From contig SLIH01000450.1 in the NCBI GenBank assembly GCA_007135745.1, forward strand, positions 1 through 5,462: a stretch of 5,462 bases of DNA. The letters are read 5' to 3'. Of the stretch, positions 1 through 5,462 are shown piece after piece (position 1 is the stretch's first letter; each line of letters opens with the position of its first letter). The DNA is from Halomonas sp. GTDB taxonomy: Bacteria > Pseudomonadota > Gammaproteobacteria > Pseudomonadales > Oleiphilaceae. The translations under genes and the position numbers were made by a program. The notes under the pieces were generated by a model. That model made no database searches and had not been told where the DNA came from. It worked only from the letters and a program-made list of their open reading frames with translations.

Positions 1-26
1 AAAAAGCAGCGCCCGCACACCAGACC

Positions 27-395
27 ATGCCAGGCCTCGACATGCTGTTATTGAAAAGTCGCCTGACGGCAACGGCCCGCTGCCTGCTGGAAACCATGGG
101 CGTGGAAATCAACGAAATCCCCTGGCGCGGAATGCCGGGGCCAGCTGTTTATCACCTCACTTCGCCCATTCCCGACCCCCGAGTCTACTGGATCGGACCG
201 GCCAAAGCGGAGGAACTGATTGATGCACTGAAGCAGGATGAAGACCTGTTCCGCGCGCCGCAATGGCTTCACCAACTGCTCAGAAGTTACCGCGCCGGCA
301 CCCTGGCGGACCTGGATGGCGGCGTGGATTTCGGTGATGAAGGCATGAACGTCACCGCGGTACTACGTGATCTGCTGCATTGCCCCGGCCGTTAA
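27..395 (+). CDS. Hypothetical protein, possibly 5'-truncated by the window edge
   Basis: I do not recognise this protein. From the ATG at 27 it has 122 residues. It is soluble-looking, with no signal peptide or membrane segment. The N-terminal part is leucine/arginine-rich, the middle is proline-rich (around residues 33-55, with PGPAVYH and PDPRVYWIG), and the C-terminal half is acidic and helical-looking, with a short segment rich in D and G (LADLDGGVDFGDEG). The start is uncertain: the same frame stays open back to base 3 with no stop, no Shine-Dalgarno precedes 27, and only a weak AGG at 34-36 precedes the ATG at 42. It may therefore be the 3' part of a longer gene. The frame holds no internal stop and codons mostly end in G or C, as in the neighbours, so it is probably real. 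Its TAA lies 42 bases from the stop of the convergent DUF2750 gene. Confidence 0.6.
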   Translation: MPGLDMLLLKSRLTATARCLLETMGVEINEIPWRGMPGPAVYHLTSPIPDPRVYWIGPAKAEELIDALKQDEDLFRAPQWLHQLLRSYRAGTLADLDGGVDFGDEGMNVTAVLRDLLHCPGR

Positions 396-437
396 GTAAG
401 AGGCCCGAAGTGATACCGGGCATTTGCCTGGCCGCCA

Positions 438-824
438 TCACAGCTGCTGACGCGACTGTATGGCGGCCTTCATCTCTTCCGGCTCCACCACTGGCGTTTC
501 TGCATCGCCGACCGGAAAAACAGCAAGTGAGAGGCCGTCTTCTTTCATACCTGGGAGCCAGCGCTCAACCCAGGCGCTCAGGTCCACTTCAAAAGGTTCA
601 CAGTCCGCCCAGTCACCGGTTGCCCAGGCAGCCACAAAATCCGGATGCGGCCACACCGGAAGACACTGCTCCCCCTCCGACGACATAATAACCAGACCTT
701 TTTCACTTCGCAGGGTCCAGACTGTCTCGTTAGTCAGCACCTCCCCCACCAGATGATCAAAGCGGGCGTCTGCCGACATACGGGAAACGGCTTCAAAATC
801 TTCGGAACTCATTGTCTGGCTCAT
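438..824 (-). CDS. DUF2750 domain-containing protein
   Basis: This is a 128-residue acidic, tryptophan-rich cytosolic protein that matches my memory of the DUF2750 family over nearly its whole length. Recognisable pieces are FDHLVGEV near residue 22, VWTLRSEKGLVIM at 35-47, CLPVWPH at 54-60, AWATGDWADCEP at 66-77 and ERWLPGMKEDGL at 87-98, followed by AVFPVG. The molecular role of the family is unknown; members are short and lack an obvious active site. I chose the start at 824 because AGAGGG lies just upstream at suitable spacing and the family begins near here. The frame continues upstream to an ATG at 929 that overlaps the DUF3301 stop, but the added 35 residues (rich in R, W and H) do not look like family sequence. 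It lies 101 bp downstream of the DUF3301 gene on the same strand and may be co-transcribed with it. Confidence 0.85.
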   Translation of the reverse strand: MSQTMSSEDFEAVSRMSADARFDHLVGEVLTNETVWTLRSEKGLVIMSSEGEQCLPVWPHPDFVAAWATGDWADCEPFEVDLSAWVERWLPGMKEDGLSLAVFPVGDAETPVVEPEEMKAAIQSRQQL

Positions 825-925
825 ACGCCCTCTGTCTCTTCTGAAAAAATGGATGGCGAGTCTACGATGCCTGCCGGGTTCAGACCAGCCCGAACACCAC
901 TGGGTAACAAAGCCATCGAGGAGCA

Positions 926-1246
926 TCATTCAAAGCGGTGCGGCTCAAACTCAACGCTCTGCAGCACCTGCCCCACCAACACGACTCGCCCCCTGTAACG
1001 ACTTTCCCCAGTTGCTGTAAAGTCAAAACCGTAGGTACGACGCAAGCGAAACCGCCCATGATCATCCCGCTGCCATCCCAAACCACTGAGATACACGCTC
1101 TGATCAAGCAACATCACATCCGCCCGTTCACAGGCCTGGCGAGCAACCCGCACGGCCTGCTCTTTGGTTCCCATGGCGCGCCACCAGTACCAACCCCCAA
1201 ACACCGCGAGAAAGGCCACCGTTAACGTCTGAAGGCTCAGCTCCAT
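926..1246 (-). CDS. DUF3301 domain-containing small membrane protein
   Basis: This is a 106-residue protein with one N-terminal transmembrane segment (about residues 5-22, ending in the aromatic cluster WYWW) and a cytosolic or periplasmic soluble domain. The pattern fits DUF3301, a small gammaproteobacterial family of unknown function. It shows an A..AC.R.DV.LLDQSV block (residues 35-51), an arginine-rich RFRLRRTYGFDF block (65-76), then SRYRGRVVLVGQ (82-93) and a C-terminal EPHRFE. The start is uncertain. In-frame candidates are GTG 1270, ATG 1267, ATG 1264 and ATG 1246. I used 1246 because the family usually begins only a few residues before the helix, but the best upstream G-run (GGGGTGAT) favours the starts near 1264-1270. 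The stop TGA overlaps an ATG that could extend the DUF2750 frame. The gene is divergent from the DUF481 gene. Confidence 0.8.
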   Translation of the reverse strand: MELSLQTLTVAFLAVFGGWYWWRAMGTKEQAVRVARQACERADVMLLDQSVYLSGLGWQRDDHGRFRLRRTYGFDFTATGESRYRGRVVLVGQVLQSVEFEPHRFE

Positions 1247-1319
1247 CGAGTCATCCGATTGCATCATCACCCCAGCAGACTAGCACAGACGATTACCACC
1301 CGGTCATCCGGATGCGCTT

Positions 1320-1347
1320 TAGACATCGATCGTCACACTGGTATGGT
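1320..1347 (+). promoter_or_regulatory. Candidate sigma70 promoter for the DUF481 gene
   Basis: A -35-like TAGACA (1320-1325, five of six to TTGACA) is followed after 16 bp by TATGGT (1342-1347, four of six to TATAAT). The -10 is preceded by TG plus one base (1339-1341), an extended -10 arrangement. Transcription would begin near 1354, leaving a short leader that contains AGGA (1365-1368) before the ATG at 1378. This placement also argues against a start at 1312, which lies upstream of the promoter. The assignment is from motif match only. Confidence 0.45.
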
Positions 1348-1377
1348 ATCGCCGTCAGACCATCAGGAATGTTGTCG

Positions 1378-2163
1378 ATGAATCGATTTCTGAAGACCGC
1401 AGTATCCCTTGTCGCTGCACTGGCAGTCGCACCTGCCGCCGCCATTGTGAATATTGAAGCCGTCCGACATGCGGATCTCAAGCCAGGCGTCAGCGGCGAC
1501 GTAGGCATGGCCCTGAACTCCATTTCCAGTTCCTCCGATGAAATGCGCACCCGCATCAATGGCCGCCTGGACTATATACACGCCAGCAGCCATAGCTTCG
1601 CTGTCGCTCGCGGCGCCTACAATGAGGTAAACGACACCATCCGAAGGCGCGGCATGCTGCATCTGCGACATGTTCAGACGCTTGCGGATGTCGTTTCCCC
1701 CTACGAGGCCCGCTTCAATATGGAGCTCTTCGGGCAATCAGCACGGGATGACTATTCATCTCTGCGTAAACGGTCACTCTTGGGTGCGGGGCTGCGAGTG
1801 AACCGCCCATTCACCGATGGTTTCGATCATGCCCTGGGGACGGCCCTCATGTCGGAATGGCGGCAGGAAATCCAGGCAGACGAAAAAAACAATCGCAACA
1901 TTGGCCGGGGCAATTTCTATCTGAACCTGGGCGCCGAAATCGGCGATACCGTTGATACCGGATTTACCGGCTATTTCCAGCCAAAACTCAATGAATGGGG
2001 TGATTTCAGTGCCATAGGTGAATTTTTCGTCGACAAGGGGCTCACAGAACAACTATCACTGCGTTTCATCGCAGGTGTAGTACACGACAGCACACCCCCG
2101 CCTGGTGATCACAGCACCCGGGAGGAATACGGATTCCGTCTGATTTACGAGTTTGGGCGTTGA
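1378..2163 (+). CDS. DUF481 family outer-membrane protein
   Basis: This is a 261-residue exported protein. Residues 1-22 form a standard Sec signal peptide: an N-terminal MNRFLK, a hydrophobic core VSLVAALAVA, and a probable signal peptidase I site after APAAA. The mature part alternates polar and hydrophobic residues as expected of beta strands. It carries the DUF481 pattern: a repeated strand-turn layout with HLRHV, an E.F.Q..RDDY block and RKRSLLGAGLR at residues 130-140, ending in YGFRLIYEFGR with an aromatic residue near the C-terminus as in outer-membrane barrels. DUF481 proteins (for example YdiY of E. coli) are predicted outer-membrane barrels of unknown function. The ATG at 1378 was chosen because it opens the signal peptide and has AGGA nine bases upstream. 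The frame extends to 1312, but that adds a non-signal-like stretch. The gene is divergent from the DUF3301 gene and probably monocistronic. Confidence 0.75.
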   Translation: MNRFLKTAVSLVAALAVAPAAAIVNIEAVRHADLKPGVSGDVGMALNSISSSSDEMRTRINGRLDYIHASSHSFAVARGAYNEVNDTIRRRGMLHLRHVQTLADVVSPYEARFNMELFGQSARDDYSSLRKRSLLGAGLRVNRPFTDGFDHALGTALMSEWRQEIQADEKNNRNIGRGNFYLNLGAEIGDTVDTGFTGYFQPKLNEWGDFSAIGEFFVDKGLTEQLSLRFIAGVVHDSTPPPGDHSTREEYGFRLIYEFGR

Positions 2164-2348
2164 GGCCGTCCATTCATTCCACACTCAAAGGTTCTGGTCA
2201 GTGACGTACTGGATCAGATCAGAGTCCAAGGCGATGTCAGCTCTGTTCTTCCCTGGACGTCTGCGCAGCAGAAACTCGAACCCGGGTGAAACAAGTGGCA
2301 GCATGAAGACTCCAAACAAGAACAACCCAACAGCACGGGACATCAACA

Positions 2349-3197
2349 ATGAGCAACGACAGTTACACACCTCCCAGGGTATGGAAATGGGATGAGTCTG
2401 CGGGCGGACGCTTTGCAAAGATCAACCGCCCGATCGCAGGCCCAACCCATGAAAAAGAGCTGCCCGTCGGAAAGCATCCCCTGCAGCTTTATTCACTGGC
2501 GACGCCCAACGGTGTCAAAGTCACCATACTCCTGGAGGAACTGCTCGCGCTTGGCCACGAAGGGGCCGAATACGACGCCCACCTGATTAACATCCTCGAA
2601 GGCGATCAGTTCAGCAGCGGCTTCGTGGATATCAACCCGAACTCCAAGATCCCCGCCATGGTGGATCACAGCCAGAACCCGCCGTTGCGCGTATTTGAAT
2701 CCGGCAACATTCTTCTGTACCTGGCGGAAAAGTTCGCGGCGTTTCTTCCCACAAATATCCCCGGTCGCACCGAATGTCTGTCCTGGCTGTTCTGGCAGAT
2801 GGGCAGCGCTCCTTTGCTGGGTGGCGGTTTCGGGCACTTTTATGCCTATGCGCCGGAGTACTACGAATACCCCATCAATCGCTTCACCATGGAAATAAAA
2901 CGCCAGCTCGATGTGCTTGATCGTCGCCTATCGGAGAATCGTTATATTGCTGGCGACAGCTACAGCATTGCCGACATGGCCATCTGGCCCTGGTACGGCG
3001 CTCTGGTGAAAAACAAGGTCTACGAGGCGGCGGAGTTCCTCGAGACGCACACCTACAAAAACGTCCATCGCTGGACGGATGAGATCGCAGAACGCCCAGC
3101 TGTTCAGCGTGGCCGGATCGTCAACAAGGTCTGGGGCAGCCCGGAACACCAGCTACCGGAACGCCACGACGCCAGCGATTTCGAGAAAACCAGCTAA
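2349..3197 (+). CDS. yghU: YghU-type glutathione-dependent disulfide-bond oxidoreductase (GST superfamily)
   Basis: This 282-residue cytosolic protein aligns by eye almost end to end with E. coli YghU (288 aa). Shared features include the N-terminal VWKWD and INRP...GPTHEK extension, KHPLQLYSL, and the TPNG loop (T52-P53-N54) that replaces the catalytic Tyr/Ser/Cys of other glutathione transferases. Also shared are GDQFSSGFV, NPNSKIPA (96-103), the glutathione-binding ESG (117-119), GGGFGHFY, the C-domain motif SIADMAIWPW (206-215), ERPAV.RGRIVN and the terminal ERHDASDFE. An N-terminal thioredoxin-fold domain is followed by an all-helical domain. Known YghU binds two glutathione molecules per subunit and has disulfide-bond reductase activity with little classical transferase activity; the physiological substrate is not settled. 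The ATG at 2349 has GGGA eight bases upstream and matches the family's N-terminus. It stands alone on this strand and is followed by a hairpin at 3221-3249. Confidence 0.95.
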   Translation: MSNDSYTPPRVWKWDESAGGRFAKINRPIAGPTHEKELPVGKHPLQLYSLATPNGVKVTILLEELLALGHEGAEYDAHLINILEGDQFSSGFVDINPNSKIPAMVDHSQNPPLRVFESGNILLYLAEKFAAFLPTNIPGRTECLSWLFWQMGSAPLLGGGFGHFYAYAPEYYEYPINRFTMEIKRQLDVLDRRLSENRYIAGDSYSIADMAIWPWYGALVKNKVYEAAEFLETHTYKNVHRWTDEIAERPAVQRGRIVNKVWGSPEHQLPERHDASDFEKTS

Positions 3198-3220
3198 CGC
3201 CAGTGAGTCGTGCTCTCGAC

Positions 3221-3249
3221 GGGTCCGGGGAATAGCTTCCCCGGCACCC
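3221..3249 (+). terminator. GC-rich hairpin after the yghU-like gene, possible terminator
   Basis: A perfect 8-bp stem CCGGGGAA / TTCCCCGG closes a TAGC tetraloop. It is extended by GGGT / ACCC across a single unpaired C. It begins 24 bases after the yghU-like stop and long before the nap operon, which is where a terminator would be expected. No T-tract follows on either strand, so it is not a textbook intrinsic terminator. It could instead act as an mRNA 3'-end stabiliser upstream of Rho-dependent termination. The structure is seen directly; the function is inferred. Confidence 0.45.
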
Positions 3250-3459
3250 ACCACAGGGAAAAAACCATGCCGAACAACTCCACAAGGGACTGAAGAACAA
3301 TCGCAACTGAAGCCAGTCGCAGGATGGCGGCAGAGAGATCAACACCTGGAGTCTTTCAAGAGTCTGGAGGGTCATCTGCAGCAACCGATCCTGTTTGGTG
3401 CAAGTGGCACGCCCTGAGGCACTTTCCGCCTTGCCCCCGACGTTTTATCCATTTTGAGT

Positions 3460-3473
3460 GTGACTTAAATCAA
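3460..3473. promoter_or_regulatory. Candidate FNR/Anr/Dnr-type box upstream of the nap operon
   Basis: GTGACTTAAATCAA matches the FNR-family consensus TTGAT-N4-ATCAA at eight of ten positions, with a perfect right half. It lies 52 bp before the napE start in an AT-rich segment. The best sigma70-like pair here is GTGACT (3460-3465, four of six) and TATTTT (3483-3488, four of six), 17 bp apart, so the box would cover the -35. That is not the usual activating position near -41.5. If the pair is the real promoter, the site would more likely repress or compete than activate. The left half TGTGA also resembles a CRP half-site. The call rests on motif match only. Confidence 0.4.
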
Positions 3474-3525
3474 TTCCTTGTTTATTTTGAAGGACACGCG
3501 TGCCAACGATGACAAGGAGCGTGCC

Positions 3526-3699
3526 ATGCAGGATCCTGACGAGGTTGCCCCCGAGCAACGCAAGCGCCATGAAGTCTGGCTATTTGCCTTTCTGATCGTG
3601 CTGCTGTTCCCACTGGTCACTTTTCTCGTTGTGGGCGGTTATGGCTTTGGCGTCTGGATGTGGCAGGCCTTCATGGGGCCGCCCGGCGCAGGAGGCTAG
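3526..3699 (+). CDS. napE: NapE, small membrane protein of the periplasmic nitrate reductase operon
   Basis: This 57-residue protein has a charged, acidic-then-basic N-terminus (up to about residue 16) and a single long hydrophobic segment (residues 17-49: LFAFLIVLLFPLVTF, then GGYGFGVWMWQAF), ending in GPPGAGG. The LFPL...VGGYGF.VWM...GPPG pattern is characteristic of the NapE/TorE family. NapE is encoded first in nap operons of Pseudomonas and Paracoccus type; it sits in the inner membrane and its role is not established. The start at 3526 is supported by a strong AAGGAG (3514-3519) six bases upstream. The frame continues upstream to a TTG at 3478, but that would put the start inside the control region. 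The stop is seven bases before napF, so the two are in one operon. Confidence 0.92.
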   Translation: MQDPDEVAPEQRKRHEVWLFAFLIVLLFPLVTFLVVGGYGFGVWMWQAFMGPPGAGG

Positions 3700-3706
3700 C
3701 CCCCGG

Positions 3707-4186
3707 ATGTCAGCACAGCCAATCAGCCGCCGCGCCCTGTTTCGTCGAGCGCGCGGACAGCACGACCCCAAACGCCCACCCTGGACGGGCGCCGACTTCA
3801 CGGAACAGTGCACACGCTGCAATGCCTGTATTGATGCCTGCCCGGAAAATATCCTTTTTAAAGGCGATGGGGGCTTTCCCGAAATTCGTTTTGATCAGGA
3901 TGGCTGTACCCTGTGCGGTGAATGCGAAACAGCCTGCGAAGCGCCGGTTTTCGATCTGAACCGCACCCCCTTCCCCTGGCAGGCTGTTATCCAGAAGCAC
4001 TGCCTGACCCACGCCGGAATTCATTGCCAAAGCTGCCAGGACGCCTGCGACGTCAACGCCATCCGCTTTCCCCTCAAGCCCGGACAAACACCCCGGCCTG
4101 AGCTGGACGCCGATTTGTGTAACGGCTGCGGAGTCTGTCTGGCCGTCTGCCCCAACGATGCCATTACTCTGGAGGTCCCGGAATGA
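3707..4186 (+). CDS. napF: NapF, ferredoxin-type iron-sulfur protein for NapA maturation
   Basis: This 159-residue cytoplasmic protein begins with the NapF-type SRRALFRR segment (residues 7-14) and carries four cysteine groups. Three are canonical CxxCxxCxxxC ferredoxin motifs: C35/38/41/45, C67/70/73/77 and C138/141/144/148. The fourth is the NapF-type variant C99-x7-C107-x2-C110-x3-C114. The first and last motifs have the usual proline after the fourth cysteine; the second does not. NapF binds 4Fe-4S clusters, interacts with cytoplasmic NapA precursor and is implicated in iron-sulfur loading of NapA before export. The length is close to E. coli NapF (164 aa). The ATG at 3707 has AGGAGG (3690-3695) upstream, 11 bases away and lying across the napE stop, and it starts at the conserved N-terminus; an upstream in-frame ATG at 3629 lies within napE. 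Its TGA overlaps the napD ATG. Confidence 0.95.
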   Translation: MSAQPISRRALFRRARGQHDPKRPPWTGADFTEQCTRCNACIDACPENILFKGDGGFPEIRFDQDGCTLCGECETACEAPVFDLNRTPFPWQAVIQKHCLTHAGIHCQSCQDACDVNAIRFPLKPGQTPRPELDADLCNGCGVCLAVCPNDAITLEVPE

Positions 4187-4461
4187 GCGACCAACTTCAT
4201 ATTTCCAGCCTGATCATTCAGGTACAGCCCGAGCATCTCCGCGAGCTGCGTGACTGGCTCAGCACCTGTGAAGGCGTGGAAATCCGGGGTACGGACCCAG
4301 CAGGCAAGATTGTTGCCGTCATGGAAAGCCACGGTGAACGGCCGATTCTCGACATGATCGCACAGGCGGAAACACGCCCCGGCACCCTGAGCGCCAATCT
4401 CGTATACCACCAAATAATAAACGCCGAAGAGGCGGATCAACTGGAGGAGGCCCAGTCATGA
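4183..4461 (+). CDS. napD: NapD, chaperone for the NapA twin-arginine signal peptide
   Basis: This 92-residue cytosolic protein of the NapD family has a small ferredoxin-like fold that binds the NapA Tat signal peptide and delays export until the molybdenum cofactor is inserted. Family features are visible: HISSLIIQV at residues 6-14 (first strand, typical of NapD), a helix with [21 protein letters not shown] and a second helix, ending in the strand [10 protein letters not shown]. The length is close to E. coli NapD (87 aa). GGAGGT (4171-4176) sits six bases before the ATG. Both ends overlap their neighbours by ATGA: the ATG overlaps the napF stop and the TGA overlaps the napA start. This implies translational coupling, fitting the need for chaperone and client together. 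Confidence 0.95.
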   Translation: MSDQLHISSLIIQVQPEHLRELRDWLSTCEGVEIRGTDPAGKIVAVMESHGERPILDMIAQAETRPGTLSANLVYHQIINAEEADQLEEAQS

Positions 4462-5462
4462 AAATGACCCGAAGGGAATTTGCCAAGGCCAATGCCGCCG
4501 CGGCAGCAGCTGCAACGGCCGGAATGACGATACCGGCAGGGGCCAGCAATCTGATCACCAATCAGGAACTGACAACTCTGAAGTGGAACAAAGCCCCCTG
4601 CCGTTTCTGTGGCGTCGGCTGCAGTGTCATGGTTGGAACACGTGACGGGCAGATTGTGGCGACCCATGGCGACAACAAGTCAGAAGTCAATCGGGGCCTG
4701 AATTGCGTGAAGGGTTATTTTCTCTCGAAAATACTCTACGGCCGCGACCGTCTGGAAAAGCCACTGCTGCGCAAGCGCAATGGTCAATATGACAAGAATG
4801 GAGACTTTGAGGAAGTTTCCTGGGACGAGGCCCTGGACCTGATGGCGGACAAGTTCAGGACAGCGATCCGCGATCATGGTCCGGAGAGCATAGGACTGTT
4901 TGGCTCAGGACAGTGGACCATCTGGGAAGGTTACGCCGCCAGCAAGCTGATGAAGGCTGGCTTCCGCTCCAACAACATCGATCCCAACGCCCGCCACTGC
5001 ATGGCCTCGGCCGTTTTCGGGTTCATGCGCACCTTTGGCTCAGACGAGCCCATGGGTGTGTACGACGACATTGAGCACGCCAATGCGTTCGTCCTCTGGG
5101 GCTCAAACATGGCGGAAATGCATCCGGTGCTCTGGACTCGCGTCACCGACCGCCGCCTGTCCTTCCCGGACGAAACAGAAGTCGCCGTGCTGTCCACTTT
5201 TGAGCATCGTTCTTTTGACCTGGCCGACCTTGGCATGGTCATGAAACCCCACGCCGATGTAGTCATCCTCAATTACATCGCCAATTACATTATCCAGTCC
5301 GGCCAGGTTAACGAGGATTTCGTAAACAATCACACATCCTTTGTTCGGGCAGCTGACGACATTGGCTATGGTCTTCGACCTGAAGACGAGCGTGAGCAAC
5401 AGGCAGCCAACGCCGACAATCCAAACGATTGGTCCCCCATGAGTTTCGAGGAATTCAAGGAC
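4458..5462 (+). CDS. napA: NapA, periplasmic nitrate reductase catalytic subunit (N-terminal part; runs off the right edge)
   Basis: The frame is open for 335 codons to the window end; full NapA is about 830 residues, so roughly 40% is present. It reduces nitrate to nitrite in the periplasm, taking electrons through NapB and NapC. Residues 1-29 form a Tat signal: twin arginines R5-R6 in MTRREFAK, an alanine-rich core, then TIPAGA. The 4Fe-4S cluster is bound by C48, C51, C55 and C83, with the conserved electron-transfer lysine K85 in CVKGYF. C181 in [12 protein letters not shown] is the cysteine expected to ligate molybdenum. [27 protein letters not shown] and [10 protein letters not shown] are near-identical to known NapA. 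This separates it from cytoplasmic assimilatory NasA and membrane-bound NarG. GGAGGAGG (4443-4450) lies seven bases before the ATG at 4458, which overlaps the napD stop; a second ATG at 4464 is less well placed. No frameshift is visible. Confidence 0.97.
   Translation, partial: MKMTRREFAKANAAAAAAATAGMTIPAGASNLITNQELTTLKWNKAPCRFCGVGCSVMVGTRDGQIVATHGDNKSEVNRGLNCVKGYFLSKILYGRDRLEKPLLRKRNGQYDKNGDFEEVSWDEALDLMADKFRTAIRDHGPESIGLFGSGQWTIWEGYAASKLMKAGFRSNNIDPNARHCMASAVFGFMRTFGSDEPMGVYDDIEHANAFVLWGSNMAEMHPVLWTRVTDRRLSFPDETEVAVLSTFEHRSFDLADLGMVMKPHADVVILNYIANYIIQSGQVNEDFVNNHTSFVRAADDIGYGLRPEDEREQQAANADNPNDWSPMSFEEFKD

Larger units (their letters stand above)
3198..3525. other. Intergenic region between the yghU-like gene and napE
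   Basis: This 328-bp stretch holds no convincing gene. Open frames crossing it on both strands encode low-complexity or arginine/serine-rich sequence, have no family resemblance, and run into the neighbouring genes. It contains the hairpin at 3221-3249. Near its right end is an AT-richer segment (about 3443-3490) that is the likely nap control region, with an FNR-like palindrome at 3460-3473 and a possible -10. The part between about 3250 and 3440 shows nothing I can assign. Confidence 0.6.

Noticed and set aside
403..421. GCCCG-N9-CGGGC inverted repeat between the convergent unknown gene and DUF2750 gene, as a bidirectional terminator
   Set aside because: Only five base pairs with a nine-base loop and no clear T-run on either side; too weak to call.
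1312..1377. Longer N-terminus for the DUF481 protein from ATG 1312
   Set aside because: Would bury the signal peptide behind 22 residues and start upstream of the best promoter; ATG 1378 has a suitable AGGA.
1363..1737. Minus-strand open frame of 124 codons inside the DUF481 gene
   Set aside because: Lies antisense to a gene with a clear signal peptide and family pattern; no motif and no ribosome site of its own.
3121..3417. Overlapping open frames on both strands around the yghU-like 3' end and the gap
   Set aside because: Translations are serine/arginine/tryptophan-rich without domains, and they run through the hairpin and the end of the yghU-like gene; no credible start site.
4021..4440. 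Minus-strand open frame of 139 codons across napF/napD
   Set aside because: Antisense to two confidently identified genes; composition is that of a shadow frame.
4931..5399. Minus-strand open frames of 98 and 113 codons inside napA
   Set aside because: Antisense to highly conserved napA sequence; shadows of its codon bias.
4458..5462. napA as an assimilatory nitrate reductase (NasA) or formate dehydrogenase
   Set aside because: Tat signal, adjacent napD/napF and near-identity to NapA around [12 protein letters not shown] identify the periplasmic enzyme.

Overview
This window looks like a stretch of chromosome from a moderately GC-rich gammaproteobacterium, of the Pseudomonas / Marinobacter / Halomonas kind. 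The evidence is the napE-napF-napD-napA gene order, which is the order used in Pseudomonas, together with DUF3301 and DUF2750 genes, a DUF481 outer-membrane protein and a close YghU homologue. I cannot name the genus. No mobile element, tRNA, rRNA, CRISPR array or phage gene is visible.

Layout. Positions 1-395 hold a plus-strand gene of unknown function that may be cut by the left edge. It converges on a minus-strand pair read from right to left: a small membrane-anchored DUF3301 protein (1246 to 926) and a cytosolic DUF2750 protein (824 to 438). A divergent intergenic region with a good sigma70-like promoter separates this pair from an exported DUF481 protein (1378-2163). Next comes a YghU-type glutathione-dependent disulfide-bond oxidoreductase (2349-3197), followed by a strong GC-rich hairpin. 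A gene-free gap of about 330 bp leads into the periplasmic nitrate reductase operon: napE (3526), napF (3707), napD (4183) and napA (4458, running off the right edge at codon 335).

The nap genes work as one unit. NapA is the Tat-exported molybdenum / 4Fe-4S nitrate reductase. NapD binds its twin-arginine signal peptide and holds back export until cofactor is loaded. NapF is a cytoplasmic iron-sulfur protein linked to maturation of NapA. NapE is a one-helix membrane protein of unclear role. napF/napD and napD/napA overlap by ATGA, which points to translational coupling. napB and napC would be expected just past the right edge.

I see no undescribed system. The points most worth checking are an FNR/Anr-like palindrome upstream of napE that overlaps the best -35 element instead of sitting at an activating position, the hairpin after the yghU-like gene, and a doubtful small membrane ORF antisense to the DUF481-yghU gap.
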